This document shows, in pieces, positions 22,179-31,331 of a stretch of 64,000 bases of DNA. Where the stretch lies: positions 62,001 to 126,000 of the IMG/VR virus record IMGVR_UViG_3300043449_002688. One strand, given 5' to 3'. The position numbers were made by a program, and so were the translations under genes. Numbering within the stretch: the first letter of the stretch is position 1; each line of letters begins with the position of its first letter. The stretch comes from a virus. A model generated the notes under the pieces. The model was not told the origin of the DNA. It saw only the letters and a program-made list of their open reading frames with translations, and did not search any database.

Positions 22179-25100
22179 TTAAGATGGAGAGCCTATTGCT
22201 TGCCAGTCCATACCAATAGCCCATTCAACTGATGCGCTTGGTGCTCCGTAGACAGCTAAGACAACATTTGTGCCTTGGATACCAAAAGCTGCGGCGTAAT
22301 TATATCCATCGCCAGTGCAACCATTGATAACAGAAACCGGAGAACCTGCGGCATAAACAACTCCTCCAGTCATATAGAACGTCCCTTCCAGGACAAAACT
22401 AGATACTCCTAAAGTGCCATCACTGCGACGAGCAACAGCATTTATGCGAATTCGATAAGCTTGACCTTCTGCTAATGCAATAGCAGATCCAGTAATTATT
22501 GTGGCAGAATCGCCAATTACTGTCTGCGCAGCAGTAGCTCTTTTCCAAGCTGAATTTGGATAAGAAGAATGAGATTTAACGGCATCAAGACCAGACCAAA
22601 CTTCTTTTGGTTTATTAGTTTCTTTACCTATAACAAAGCCTTGGTCAGTCGAACCTTCATTGAAAATTCCGCCAATGCCGCTGCTACCATTAATTTCTAA
22701 AGAACCTCTAATAATCTCGGCAGTTTCACCTGTGCTTGCATTTGCAGCAGTAATTTGAACAGGTCTATTAGGTGAATTTAATATAGTAGCGCCAACATTG
22801 TAAGCTGATTGTAATGAAGCATCGCCTGCTTTTGCTGCAACTGCTGAACCGTAGCTAGATTGAACCCTAAACCTCATTCGAGTATTAGGCGGAAGAGTTC
22901 TAATTAATTTAATTTTAGCTTTTGGTCCACCAAAAGTTTCTCGATAATCAATTCCGGCATGTCTAATGCCATCGTTAACTATTACTAGAAGCTCTTCGCC
23001 CATAAGCTCAATTTCGCCGCTTTGCTTGTACGTAGAATGAGTAGGCCAAACTACATAGCCAGCGCCAAACACTTGAGTTCTTTTGTTCGGAGGCAAGACG
23101 AGTTCGGTGCCTGTAGTTGTACCGTTTCCACCAGGAATTTCTGGCGAAGAAACAGAGCTAACCGAACGAGACACTCCGCCAACAATTGCCCCTTGATAAA
23201 CGGTATCGCTAACTGCAAAAGTACCAAATATTATATGAATAATCGCTGAGTTAGACCCAAAATCTCCCCCAGGCATTTGTTCACTGCTTTCAGCAAAAAG
23301 ATCATTAGTATTATTAGTTCCATGTAAAACCCAAGCAAGAGCAGTAGGATTATTAATGTCAGTGCCTTTCCAAATATACTCGCCTGATTTAATTACTCCA
23401 GTTCCATTAAATGTTATTTGCTGCAAATAAACATTTTCATCATAAATAGGTCGGTTAAGCACAGTATCAACATAACCGACTTGACGATCTTCTTTTCTTA
23501 AAGCAAGGGTTAAATTATCTTGATCTTCAATAAATCTATTAACTCTTTCATAAGTTATAGAACTTCCAATATAAACGCCAACGCCAATAGGCTCGTTTAC
23601 AATTACAGTTCTAGTAGAAAGAACAGATTTGACCGTATAATAAACAAGATTTTCATCAATTAAAATATCATTTACTTGGAATCCTTTTTCTGGACCATCA
23701 GTAACGGTAATCATTCTAGTTTGAGAATGCAAAAAACTTACTGTTAACTCTTTTACAAATGCAGTTTCGCCGCTACCGCTTGTTGAATAATTTGGGACAG
23801 TAGATCCTTCATTAGCGGCACCAATGTAAGTTAAAATATTACTGTTAACCGTATCGCTAATTTGCCTTACTTCACCAGCTTCAATTTCTAGCCCTCTAAA
23901 ATATACTTTAGATTTATTTTGACTATCTCTACGAACAGCAATCCAATAAACATCTGCTGTTACATCTACCAAACTATGTTTTTTGACATAAAGCTTATCA
24001 TAAATGCCTTTGCAGTAAACTATTGGCCCAGACTTGGCAGGTCGAATAATATCATTAGGCGCTTGGCCATTTTCAAGCTCTAAAACTACCTGTGAAGTAG
24101 TAATGGTTTTAATGCGAAGCCATTTGCTTTCATCTTCATCTTGCCATTTAATCCAATCTCCAGGCTCTAACAAAACCTCATTCTTATCTGTCAAAGCAGT
24201 TGGTGTAGAGAAAATTTGGCCGCCGACAGTTGAATAAACAGCTCCGTTTGAGGCTAAAATATTTCTTTCAAGTTTAGCAAAAAGGACTTCACCATCTTGA
24301 AGATAAGCAGTACCTGTAGTATTAACATTAAAGCGATCTGCTAAAGGACTAACGTCAGGGTCTTCATTTATGCTAACCATTGTTGCAGATTGCGGAATAA
24401 CAAATCCAATTTCTCCAATAATTCCTTTAATTAGAATATCGCCTGTCCATTCAACCGGACCAGAATATGGATTATCTAAAAATCTAGAATATACCTGATT
24501 AATTCCTGTAGGGTTTTCGTAATCAGGTATAGGACCACCAAAGGCAGTGTTTACATCGCCCGCAGTTAATTTATAAATTTTATTTGTTAATGCTACAACA
24601 GTAACATTATCATAAGTTCTTATTAAAGGAGAAAGAGACGAGTTTCCATAAATTGTAATAACTTGTCCTTGTCCATTAATAACATTATGCTCAGTAAATG
24701 TTTCTATAATAACTTCTTTTAAAGTATGATCATAGGTAATTTCTTTAACCAAAACTGGATCTAAAACAGTTGCTGTAGCAATTATAGCATCAAAAGATAA
24801 AGAGCCAGATGCAGGATCTAAAGGCGGTAAAGTATCAGGACCAAGAACGTAAGTAAAATCTCCACCACCGATAATCAAACCTTTTACGTTTTCTGCATTA
24901 TAATCTGTTTGATTTGCACCAGAAACAGAAACAACCGTTTCAAATAAAATAGGCTCAATGCTTGCAGAATTTAAATTAATTACTAGGGGAGCATTGTTAG
25001 CAAGAGTTACAACAATTTCTCTTTGAGAAGTTATAAGATCAATCGTAAACATGCCGTTGAGTTCGTCTTCGGTAACTCCAGTTGCAGACAAGCCTTTTAT

Positions 25101-26930
25101 CATTACCATTTCGCTAAATGTAGCAGCAAGGCTTCCGTTTTGGGCTGGGTTACTTGAAATTTCAATTTCAGTAGTAGAGTTTATTTGAACTACAATTGCA
25201 TCAATATCAGCATTTTTAATCTTCATGCCAACTTTTAAAGTTGAAGTATCAGAAACAGTTACTACCCGACTGCTGGAAGTATAAGTTACAGCTAAGCTTT
25301 GAGGAGCAACAAAAACATGTTCTTTTGCTTCGATTTTTAATTGATTAGAAGAATATGGAACACAACTGCTAATAACGTAAAACGGAGAATGAGGCTCTCT
25401 TAAAGAACCGTCAAGACTTGCCGCAGCGCTTGTTGCAGAAGTTGTACCGCTAAGATAAAGTCCAGTAGCGAAAGTAAATTGTGTAATAACGCCGCCAACT
25501 TTAGCAACGCTAAGAACTTGATGAACGCCATTTGGAGCTTTTGAACCTGTAATAGCAAGGCCAGTTACTTCTACCCAATCCCCAACTTTATAAGGATGAG
25601 CAGTGCTTGTTGTTACAGTTACTAAACTGTAGAGATTAGTAGTTGCAGTAGATTTTATATCAAAAGTCCAAGAAGAAATAATTGTGCTATTTGAGCTGCT
25701 AAATGCTTTTCTTGAAAGTATTCCATATTTGTTTGGACTAAAATCAAAATTATCTAAAGTCCAATCGACCGCTAAAGGCTGATATACTCGTCTTACTTGA
25801 AGAGTTTCAGGATGAATAAAAGCAGCAGAAGTAAGGGAATTGATAACTAATTGAGAGTTATTATATGAAACAAGAGTAGCTTTAGTTCCAGAAGTTAATC
25901 CTTTAACATAAAGCTCACCAATTCTAATACTAGGATCAGCAACAACTGATTGGAATTTACCAGTGCTAGGAACGCTAGTTTCTAATATAAGGTTATAAGA
26001 AATTTCTCCAGCGCCAGTAAATACTGAGCCAGCAGTATCCCACCAAGTATTAAAACTATTTGGAGCATTTCCAGTAAACTTAGAATTTACATACCAGTAA
26101 TCTGAGCCATCAATTTCTTTAAATCGGCTCATTACTGCGTCCATCCATTGCTTAAAATTAGTGATAGCAAAATCACCATAATTAAACGCATCAGGAGATG
26201 CAGACATTCCAACTGTTAAAGGATTTGAATTAAGTGTACCATCAGTATTAACCCACTCTCTTCTTGGATTAATACCGTTTTGCGTATTATTATAGTTACC
26301 CCAATTAAAAGTATTTTGAGGATTAGGGTTAGAACCTCCGCTGCCTAAACGGAATAAAGAAGGGACAGCTTTTGTAGCCCATTCAAATTGATTTGCTCCG
26401 TTGATTTTAACAGTATAAAGAGGTAAGTTAGTTCCAAAACCATTTGAAGTAATTACAAAACGATAATCTAAAATTTTACCAATTGGTACTGATCTTTGAA
26501 ACTCTAATCCTTGCGAAGGAGACCAACCTGCTGTTTGATCTACTGTTGCGGTATCGGTAATGCGACGATAATCAAGGGCAACGTAGTTTACTACTCCAGG
26601 CTGAAAAGAACCGATAACTTTAGAGTTTGTTGCAGCATTTAAAACTTCTGAAGATAATCCTGGAGGGGTAATTAAGATAGTTCCTGATTCAGTAGCAGAA
26701 GAATGTAAAACAACTGAATCAGCTACCTTAATACTAATATTTTGAGCAGTAGTAACAACTTGAGGAATTATTAAATCAAACCCTCTAACTAGATAAGGTT
26801 GATTAATTCCAGTAAAAAGTCCTCTTAATAAAGAGTCAAAATCATATGAAGTTGCTGACTCAATTGATCTTAAATGGGGAATATCAAATCGCATTCCTGA
26901 ATAAGCGTTTAACCGTCTACCTACTGCCAT
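22179..26930 (-). CDS. Very large virion structural protein (DUF4815-like start), probable tail/baseplate fibre
   Basis: 1583 residues. The N-terminus, MAVGRRLNAYSGMRFDIPHLRSIESATSYDF (about 1-30) followed by LLRGLFTGINQPYLVRGFDL, is the type of start seen in large-phage virion proteins annotated with DUF4815. The body is beta-rich with many Ser/Thr/Val strands and repeated small modules (for example YSLVTVTTSTAHPYKVGDWVEVTGL near 450, a pattern also found in the gpJ-like protein at 42002). The C-terminal 130 residues (from about 1450) look like a globular receptor-binding tip. It is monocistronic, between a late-type element and a terminator. A baseplate-attached fibre or wedge extension is the best guess. 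Confidence 0.75.
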   Translation of the reverse strand: MAVGRRLNAYSGMRFDIPHLRSIESATSYDFDSLLRGLFTGINQPYLVRGFDLIIPQVVTTAQNISIKVADSVVLHSSATESGTILITPPGLSSEVLNAATNSKVIGSFQPGVVNYVALDYRRITDTATVDQTAGWSPSQGLEFQRSVPIGKILDYRFVITSNGFGTNLPLYTVKINGANQFEWATKAVPSLFRLGSGGSNPNPQNTFNWGNYNNTQNGINPRREWVNTDGTLNSNPLTVGMSASPDAFNYGDFAITNFKQWMDAVMSRFKEIDGSDYWYVNSKFTGNAPNSFNTWWDTAGSVFTGAGEISYNLILETSVPSTGKFQSVVADPSIRIGELYVKGLTSGTKATLVSYNNSQLVINSLTSAAFIHPETLQVRRVYQPLAVDWTLDNFDFSPNKYGILSRKAFSSSNSTIISSWTFDIKSTATTNLYSLVTVTTSTAHPYKVGDWVEVTGLAITGSKAPNGVHQVLSVAKVGGVITQFTFATGLYLSGTTSATSAAASLDGSLREPHSPFYVISSCVPYSSNQLKIEAKEHVFVAPQSLAVTYTSSSRVVTVSDTSTLKVGMKIKNADIDAIVVQINSTTEIEISSNPAQNGSLAATFSEMVMIKGLSATGVTEDELNGMFTIDLITSQREIVVTLANNAPLVINLNSASIEPILFETVVSVSGANQTDYNAENVKGLIIGGGDFTYVLGPDTLPPLDPASGSLSFDAIIATATVLDPVLVKEITYDHTLKEVIIETFTEHNVINGQGQVITIYGNSSLSPLIRTYDNVTVVALTNKIYKLTAGDVNTAFGGPIPDYENPTGINQVYSRFLDNPYSGPVEWTGDILIKGIIGEIGFVIPQSATMVSINEDPDVSPLADRFNVNTTGTAYLQDGEVLFAKLERNILASNGAVYSTVGGQIFSTPTALTDKNEVLLEPGDWIKWQDEDESKWLRIKTITTSQVVLELENGQAPNDIIRPAKSGPIVYCKGIYDKLYVKKHSLVDVTADVYWIAVRRDSQNKSKVYFRGLEIEAGEVRQISDTVNSNILTYIGAANEGSTVPNYSTSGSGETAFVKELTVSFLHSQTRMITVTDGPEKGFQVNDILIDENLVYYTVKSVLSTRTVIVNEPIGVGVYIGSSITYERVNRFIEDQDNLTLALRKEDRQVGYVDTVLNRPIYDENVYLQQITFNGTGVIKSGEYIWKGTDINNPTALAWVLHGTNNTNDLFAESSEQMPGGDFGSNSAIIHIIFGTFAVSDTVYQGAIVGGVSRSVSSVSSPEIPGGNGTTTGTELVLPPNKRTQVFGAGYVVWPTHSTYKQSGEIELMGEELLVIVNDGIRHAGIDYRETFGGPKAKIKLIRTLPPNTRMRFRVQSSYGSAVAAKAGDASLQSAYNVGATILNSPNRPVQITAANASTGETAEIIRGSLEINGSSGIGGIFNEGSTDQGFVIGKETNKPKEVWSGLDAVKSHSSYPNSAWKRATAAQTVIGDSATIITGSAIALAEGQAYRIRINAVARRSDGTLGVSSFVLEGTFYMTGGVVYAAGSPVSVINGCTGDGYNYAAAFGIQGTNVVLAVYGAPSASVEWAIGMDWQAIGSPS

Positions 26931-26957
26931 AACATCTCCAATTTATTGAATATCTTA

Positions 26958-26969
26958 AAGATTAGGGTT
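26958..26969 (-). promoter_or_regulatory. Late-type promoter element
   Basis: Minus strand reads AACCCTAATCTT, 28 bases before the ATG at 26930 and directly after the stop of the gene ending at 26971. Confidence 0.65.
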
Positions 26970-26970
26970 A

Positions 26971-27426
26971 TTATATTGTTAATCCAGGAGTAACTAAAAT
27001 TCCATCAAAATTAAGATTTACTTGAACTATACCTTTTGCCGCAATATTTAAGCTGTACGATCCAACTTTACAATATTCGCAAGAAACTACCAAATTTGAA
27101 GTATCTCTATCGTAAATATCAAAAGCTAAATATTTAGACGCGGCCATTAAATTTTCTCCAGCCCCACCTTGTCTCATAGGGACCAAACCTAATGATTCAG
27201 GAGTTGTTCCTTTAGGCAAATATATAGTTAAATTGCCTCGAACCTGCGAAGGTCCGGCAGATTGGGCTATTTCTGCAGGCAACGGACTATCTACTGTATA
27301 AATAGCTTTTTGTCCTTGAGTAACAGTATAAGAAAAAGAAGAAGCATACCCGATAACTTTGCTGTTCCCATCTTCATACCTAACTTTAAGTAAAAGACTT
27401 GCTGCTGTATGCAATAAAGATTTCAT
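26971..27426 (-). CDS. Tail-tube-like structural protein
   Basis: 151 residues, almost all beta strand by pattern. The segment SSFSYTVTQGQKAIYTVDSPLPAEIAQSAGP followed by VRGNLTIYLPKGTTPESLGL is typical of tail-tube-like virion barrels of large phages (a strand pair, a long loop naming the transferred antigen 'P.E...GP..V.G.L', then a further strand). The C-terminus has VNLNFDGILVTPG. It lies between a small helical gene and the DUF4815-like gene in a baseplate context, so it could be a tube initiator or baseplate-tube junction protein rather than the main tube. Assignment is tentative. Confidence 0.6.
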   Translation of the reverse strand: MKSLLHTAASLLLKVRYEDGNSKVIGYASSFSYTVTQGQKAIYTVDSPLPAEIAQSAGPSQVRGNLTIYLPKGTTPESLGLVPMRQGGAGENLMAASKYLAFDIYDRDTSNLVVSCEYCKVGSYSLNIAAKGIVQVNLNFDGILVTPGLTI

Positions 27427-27666
27427 TTATGTATTTCCTGTAATATTTGCAAAATAAAAAACTTTAAAATCTTTTATGCCATATTTTTTAGCAGAATAAT
27501 TAATCATTTTCATTTTAGTTAAAAACCTTAAATGGATGCTGCTGGTCTCTTTTTGTTTCCAACTTTTATCTTCTACTAAATAAATATCTTGAAGAACTTC
27601 TAAATAATCATATAAAGTTTTTTCAACCATTAAATTGGCTTGAATTTGCATTTCTTTAGTAGACAT
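27427..27666 (-). CDS. Small structural or chaperone protein
   Basis: 79 residues, helical, with a Lys-rich middle (EDKSWKQKETSSIHLRFLTKMKM). It abuts the tail-tube-like gene (stop and start adjacent) and overlaps the stop of the large gene upstream by one base, so it is translated as part of that operon. No family recognised; a chaperone for one of the flanking virion proteins would fit. Confidence 0.65.
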   Translation of the reverse strand: MSTKEMQIQANLMVEKTLYDYLEVLQDIYLVEDKSWKQKETSSIHLRFLTKMKMINYSAKKYGIKDFKVFYFANITGNT

Positions 27667-29900
27667 TAGCTTTCACCCCAAATATTAACTTTATCGCTTA
27701 CTGGAGGATTATCAATATCAGAACCTAATCCCATATTGCCAAGATTTTTATCAGAAGGATAAATTATAATTATCTCTAAGCGAATCCCAACCGCAACAAT
27801 AGAGCGAATTAATTCTTCCGCAAAAATTCTACCATCTGCGGTTCCAGTTAAATATACTCCATAATCAGTCCCATCTTCTTGAGGCTGGTAAGCTTTTGAA
27901 TCGCTTAAAACAGTTACATCTGATAAAGAATCGTGACTATATTTAAAAGAATATGAAGGATCAAGAACTAAAGTTGTAAGAGCGTTTTCTATAACAGGAA
28001 TACAAGTGCCAGAAGTTTCATAAGCAGTTGCAGAAGGAAATTTTGTAAATGTAAAAACATTGGTAGAAGGAGTTCCAATAACAGTCCAACTTCCGTTGAA
28101 GTTAACGGTGTTTGAAATTAAAATATTTTCTCCGGCAATAGCGCCATGAGAGCCTATTGTGGTGACAGTAACAGTATTTCCTACTTGAGAAATAGTTGAA
28201 ATATCTACAGGCGTTAAATTAGAAATACTTTGCGCATTTAAATATGTTACTGGACCTTCTTGAGTTTCTTTATTTAAATCAAAAAGCAAATATCCTCCTT
28301 CCGAAGGAAAATTTCCTTCTGCTAAAAGAGTAGTTTTAATTTGCCCACCTATAATTTTTTCCCTAATTGTACCGTAAAAACTAGTTAAAGTATAAGGCGC
28401 TGCAGGATCTATAATATAAGGTCCAGGAAAAGGAGTATCAGGATTATCTTCCGGCATGTTAGCGACATTTACAGAAACTATTTCGTCTGAAATAATTCTA
28501 TTCCATTGATCAACAACTCCGGTTAGTCCATGCGGCTCAAGGCAAACTACAGTGGTGTACCCATTTTCTCTAAAAATATAATCAATAGGAGTTGAGTTTA
28601 AAGTTCCACCAAAACCCGCTGCATCGCTACCGTTTTGTTTATAACGAACAACTCTATCATTTACGATTTGTATTTTATTTTCAATTTCAGTTGTAGAACC
28701 CCAACTTCCATTAAATTCACCTTTACCGTACAAAAAATGTAAATGGGAAGCTCCAATCAAAGCTCGCTTAACAACTTTAGTTGTTGCTGGCATATAAACT
28801 TTTAATAATTTTGAGGTAGGTTCCCAAGCTAATGCATATCTGGCCTGAGAATAAGGAGTATTTTTTCTTGGTAAAAAGAATTTTAAATCATCAAAACTGC
28901 TTTGAGTTACTCTAAATCTATAATCGTTTGATTCAGGAGGGTCTATATCGGGAGCTGAAGATTTCAGCGCAGTAAAATCTGGTATTTCTATCTCAAAATA
29001 TCCTGCATTACTGGCTACTGTACTTAAAGGTGGAAATCCTGATGTAGAAGGTGGAGCAATTTTTGTAACTTCAAAAGTCCCTTCAATGCCATAGCTTTGA
29101 AAACCTTGGCCATAAATCATAACATTATCGCCAACAAAAGCTTGATCTAACTTAGGTTTTGGTCCAGATATCCAACGAAATCTATAAGTCGAACCTACGT
29201 TTCGAGTAATTTCCCAAACTGTAGTATTGCCTTCTTCTAAAAAAGTATCTCTTATGATAGGGAATTCTAATTGATTTTGAATTCTGCCGCCAAGAATTTG
29301 TATATAAGAATATGGGCCTTTGGCTCCGCCATAAATGCGAACATATTCTAATCCTGATTCTGGGTCAATAATAACTTCTGCGTACCCATTTAACCCAAAG
29401 CTTCTGATAAAGTTAGTAATAACATTTGCCAATTCTGGGGCAGTTGCCTGTTGAATGTTTTCAAATTCTGCTTCAGAAATAACTAATGTGAGGATTTGAT
29501 CATTTTCTAATGCAAAAGTTAAATCATCTCCATCAGCTAATTGATATGGACCTGCAATACTAGAAGTGCAATGCGCTCTAACGGCTTCATCTCCGTAAAA
29601 AGTGCTTAAAATTGCATGAATTGATTCGGTAATTTGTTTTTGGGCGTTTACTTGTATGCCCATTTGCTTAAAGGCTAGATCTTCCATCCCAAGCTCTGGT
29701 GGTCTAACAATACCAAGAGCTGACATGTTTTTATCTAAATAAACGCCAGAAGAGGCAGTTATAGTTAATTGGTCGTTAACGGCAATGGAAAGCTGTTCTT
29801 GTTTTTCAGCTTCATCAGCAAGAGCGCCAAGAATAGCATCGAAATTTTCCCCTTGAATAAAGGGGCTAATAAACTGTCTAAGAAACGCCTTTTTGTCCAT
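27666..29900 (-). CDS. Baseplate-wedge-like structural protein
   Basis: 744 residues. The N-terminal 80 residues (FDAILGALADEAEKQEQLSIAVNDQLTITASSGVYLDKNMSALGIVRPPE) have the form of gpJ/gp6-type baseplate proteins, where a helix is followed by 'G..LD..A...GI.R', and they parallel residues 45-90 of the gpJ-like protein at 42002. The rest is beta-rich with repeated structural modules, one of which (about 590-650) resembles the NTVTVTTIGSHGAIAGENILIS-type module found in the other two giant structural proteins. It heads a three-gene operon. The ATG has no clear ribosome binding site and lies only nine bases past the late-type element. Confidence 0.68.
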   Translation of the reverse strand: MDKKAFLRQFISPFIQGENFDAILGALADEAEKQEQLSIAVNDQLTITASSGVYLDKNMSALGIVRPPELGMEDLAFKQMGIQVNAQKQITESIHAILSTFYGDEAVRAHCTSSIAGPYQLADGDDLTFALENDQILTLVISEAEFENIQQATAPELANVITNFIRSFGLNGYAEVIIDPESGLEYVRIYGGAKGPYSYIQILGGRIQNQLEFPIIRDTFLEEGNTTVWEITRNVGSTYRFRWISGPKPKLDQAFVGDNVMIYGQGFQSYGIEGTFEVTKIAPPSTSGFPPLSTVASNAGYFEIEIPDFTALKSSAPDIDPPESNDYRFRVTQSSFDDLKFFLPRKNTPYSQARYALAWEPTSKLLKVYMPATTKVVKRALIGASHLHFLYGKGEFNGSWGSTTEIENKIQIVNDRVVRYKQNGSDAAGFGGTLNSTPIDYIFRENGYTTVVCLEPHGLTGVVDQWNRIISDEIVSVNVANMPEDNPDTPFPGPYIIDPAAPYTLTSFYGTIREKIIGGQIKTTLLAEGNFPSEGGYLLFDLNKETQEGPVTYLNAQSISNLTPVDISTISQVGNTVTVTTIGSHGAIAGENILISNTVNFNGSWTVIGTPSTNVFTFTKFPSATAYETSGTCIPVIENALTTLVLDPSYSFKYSHDSLSDVTVLSDSKAYQPQEDGTDYGVYLTGTADGRIFAEELIRSIVAVGIRLEIIIIYPSDKNLGNMGLGSDIDNPPVSDKVNIWGES

Positions 29901-29909
29901 TATTTCAAT

Positions 29910-29920
29910 AAGATTAGGCT
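29910..29920 (-). promoter_or_regulatory. Late-type promoter element (AGCCTAATCTT variant)
   Basis: Minus strand reads AGCCTAATCTT, ending only nine bases before the ATG at 29900. A transcript starting past this element would be nearly leaderless, so either the geometry differs here or translation starts differently. Confidence 0.5.
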
Positions 29921-29921
29921 A

Positions 29922-30143
29922 TTAAAATCTAACCTTTGCAGCTAGTTTGGCAAAATAAACTCGTGCTTCTAAAGAGAATTTAGAGTCTACAGCAAGCAGA
30001 ATTAAAGCCTTGTCTAGGCTTAAGTTATGTTTATGCCTGTAAGCTTCAACTACAGCCCTCAAGTTCTTTTCCATTTCTAAGCCAATTTCACCGAATTTTG
30101 TTATTTTTTGCTGCTCCACTACGGGACACTGTAATTTGTTCAT
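29922..30143 (-). CDS. Hypothetical helical protein
   Basis: 73 residues, helical, ending RVYFAKLAAKVRF. Contains EKNLRAVVEAYRHKHNLSLDKALILLAVDS. The ATG overlaps the TGA of the preceding small gene (ATGA). Third of three overlapping small genes whose products are probably co-translated. No family recognised. Confidence 0.65.
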   Translation of the reverse strand: MNKLQCPVVEQQKITKFGEIGLEMEKNLRAVVEAYRHKHNLSLDKALILLAVDSKFSLEARVYFAKLAAKVRF

Positions 30144-30280
30144 TCTTCTTCCACCTTAATATACCCAATTTCTTCAGAAATCATAACAATTTTAAGTAAT
30201 TCCGACTCTTGCTCGACTAAAGAAGAAATAACTTCATTGCCAACTGAAGTAATTAAAAGCTCGACTTGCTCTTTAGTCAT
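30140..30280 (-). CDS. Small acidic protein
   Basis: 46 residues: starts MTKEQVELLITSVGNEV and ends GYIKVEEE. It overlaps both neighbours by ATGA, with the start inside the stop of the upstream gene and the stop inside the start of the next. That tight coupling is the main evidence that it is real. Acidic amphipathic helix; function unknown. Confidence 0.6.
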   Translation of the reverse strand: MTKEQVELLITSVGNEVISSLVEQESELLKIVMISEEIGYIKVEEE

Positions 30281-30513
30281 GTATTTTCCTTTGCTTGGTT
30301 TAATTTTTCTTCTAAGTCTTTAACAATTTTTCTTAATTGGACAATTTCTTCAATTAGAGCACAATATAAATGGGCGTCATTATCGACCAAATTTGTATAT
30401 CTTGTAACCGTTACTTGAAATGTGCTATCTTTAGCTAAGATAACTTCATCGAAAAAATTTGGTTTTGCAGGAACAACAAAAGTGGTTTTATTTTCTGTTT
30501 TTGGATCTTCCAC
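30277..30513 (-). CDS. Hypothetical protein with C-terminal coiled coil
   Basis: 78 residues. The N-terminal half is polar with a beta-like stretch (FQVTVTRYTNLVDNDAHLYCALIEE); the last 25 residues (IVQLRKIVKDLEEKLNQAKENT) are a heptad coiled coil. First of three ATGA-overlapping genes. A trimeric or dimeric assembly factor for the downstream virion genes is possible; not recognised. Confidence 0.65.
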   Translation of the reverse strand: MEDPKTENKTTFVVPAKPNFFDEVILAKDSTFQVTVTRYTNLVDNDAHLYCALIEEIVQLRKIVKDLEEKLNQAKENT

Positions 30514-30606
30514 AATTACCTCAAAAAGTTAAAAACGTAGGGAACAAGTTTGTTAGAATTCCGTCTTTTTAAATTAACCTGTCCCCTACATTTTTGTTAA
30601 TTGTAA

Positions 30607-30780
30607 TTAATTTAAAAGAAAAGCCAATTTCATCATTACAGCTATAAATACTGGGGAAGTAAAGGCTATTATTGCTGATGAGACAACAAAATTTGCAATA
30701 TCTGTTTCTGGCTCAGAAATATATTCATTACCTTCTTTGTCCACAAAAATATAGTCTTCTTTGCAGTATTCTTTAAACAT
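30607..30780 (-). CDS. Small membrane-anchored protein
   Basis: 57 residues, preceded on the minus strand by AGAAAGG seven bases before the ATG. Residues 1-27 are soluble, acidic and Cys-containing (MFKEYCKEDYIFVDKEGNEY), and residues about 30-56 form one or two hydrophobic helices ending FLLN. It lies between the candidate structured RNA and the small-gene operon. A 10-base imperfect inverted repeat at about 30540-30593 follows its stop and may end transcription. Function unknown. Confidence 0.6.
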   Translation of the reverse strand: MFKEYCKEDYIFVDKEGNEYISEPETDIANFVVSSAIIAFTSPVFIAVMMKLAFLLN

Positions 30781-30855
30781 AAAAACCTTTCTGTTTAAAA
30801 GGTACTTATTTAGTGTAGCTTATATTTTTATAAAAACAACAAAAAATAAATAAAA

Positions 30856-31320
30856 GCGCGGCAAATAACGGTTAACGGTCCTTTTACTCTTATATGGGTT
30901 GAAGGTTCACCAAATTTTACGTTACTGCCGCAAAAATAATATTAACAAAAGTGTGGTAGGCAGGGCGCGATTCCTGCTCTAATCGTCATTAGTCAACCGC
31001 ATCGGAACGTCTCCGAGTCTAGGTTAGCGTGTCTCCAGTGGCGGTTCAATTTATTGTTTATAACTGGCTGCCGCCCCAGTCACCACAGCTTTCCACGCCG
31101 CTACCACAAAATAATATTAGCTAAAGCGAGACCAGCCAGACGCGACCCTGGCTACGAGCGTACTGAGGTTCAACAGCTACCAGGGACGTATCCCATGCAA
31201 GTGATTACCCTCGTCTTCGGCTCCGAGTATTGTCTTCTCTCTGCGTGTCCCAGAGTGAGCAGCTAACGCATCTCCTGACGAATTCTGTTCACCACTCAGC
31301 GACTTCACGCCTTGGTCTCA
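30856..31320 (-). ncRNA. Candidate large structured non-coding RNA, about 460 nt
   Basis: A 550-base gap between minus-strand genes whose base composition is clearly GC-richer than its surroundings and full of inverted repeats. Helices visible (plus coordinates): 30858-30863/30926-30931 extended by 30866-30870/30920-30924; 30960-30964/30973-30977; 30995-31000/31041-31046 enclosing 31002-31006/31012-31016; 31063-31067/31076-31080; 31134-31139/31148-31153; 31183-31186/31191-31194; 31243-31247/31306-31310 enclosing 31253-31257/31293-31297. GTGGTA at 30953 can also pair with TACCAC at 31102. On the minus strand the last helix is followed by GCTTTTATTTATTTTTT, a terminator-like end, which favours minus-strand transcription, as for both flanking genes. 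Size, phage origin and complexity recall the ROOL and GOLLD RNA classes, but I could not verify membership. Confidence 0.72.
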
Positions 31321-31331
31321 AGAATAAACTA

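Noticed and set aside
26319-26330. GGATTAGGGTT resembling the late element.
   Set aside because: It lies deep inside the 1583-residue gene with no gene start downstream at a suitable distance, and lacks the CTT end.
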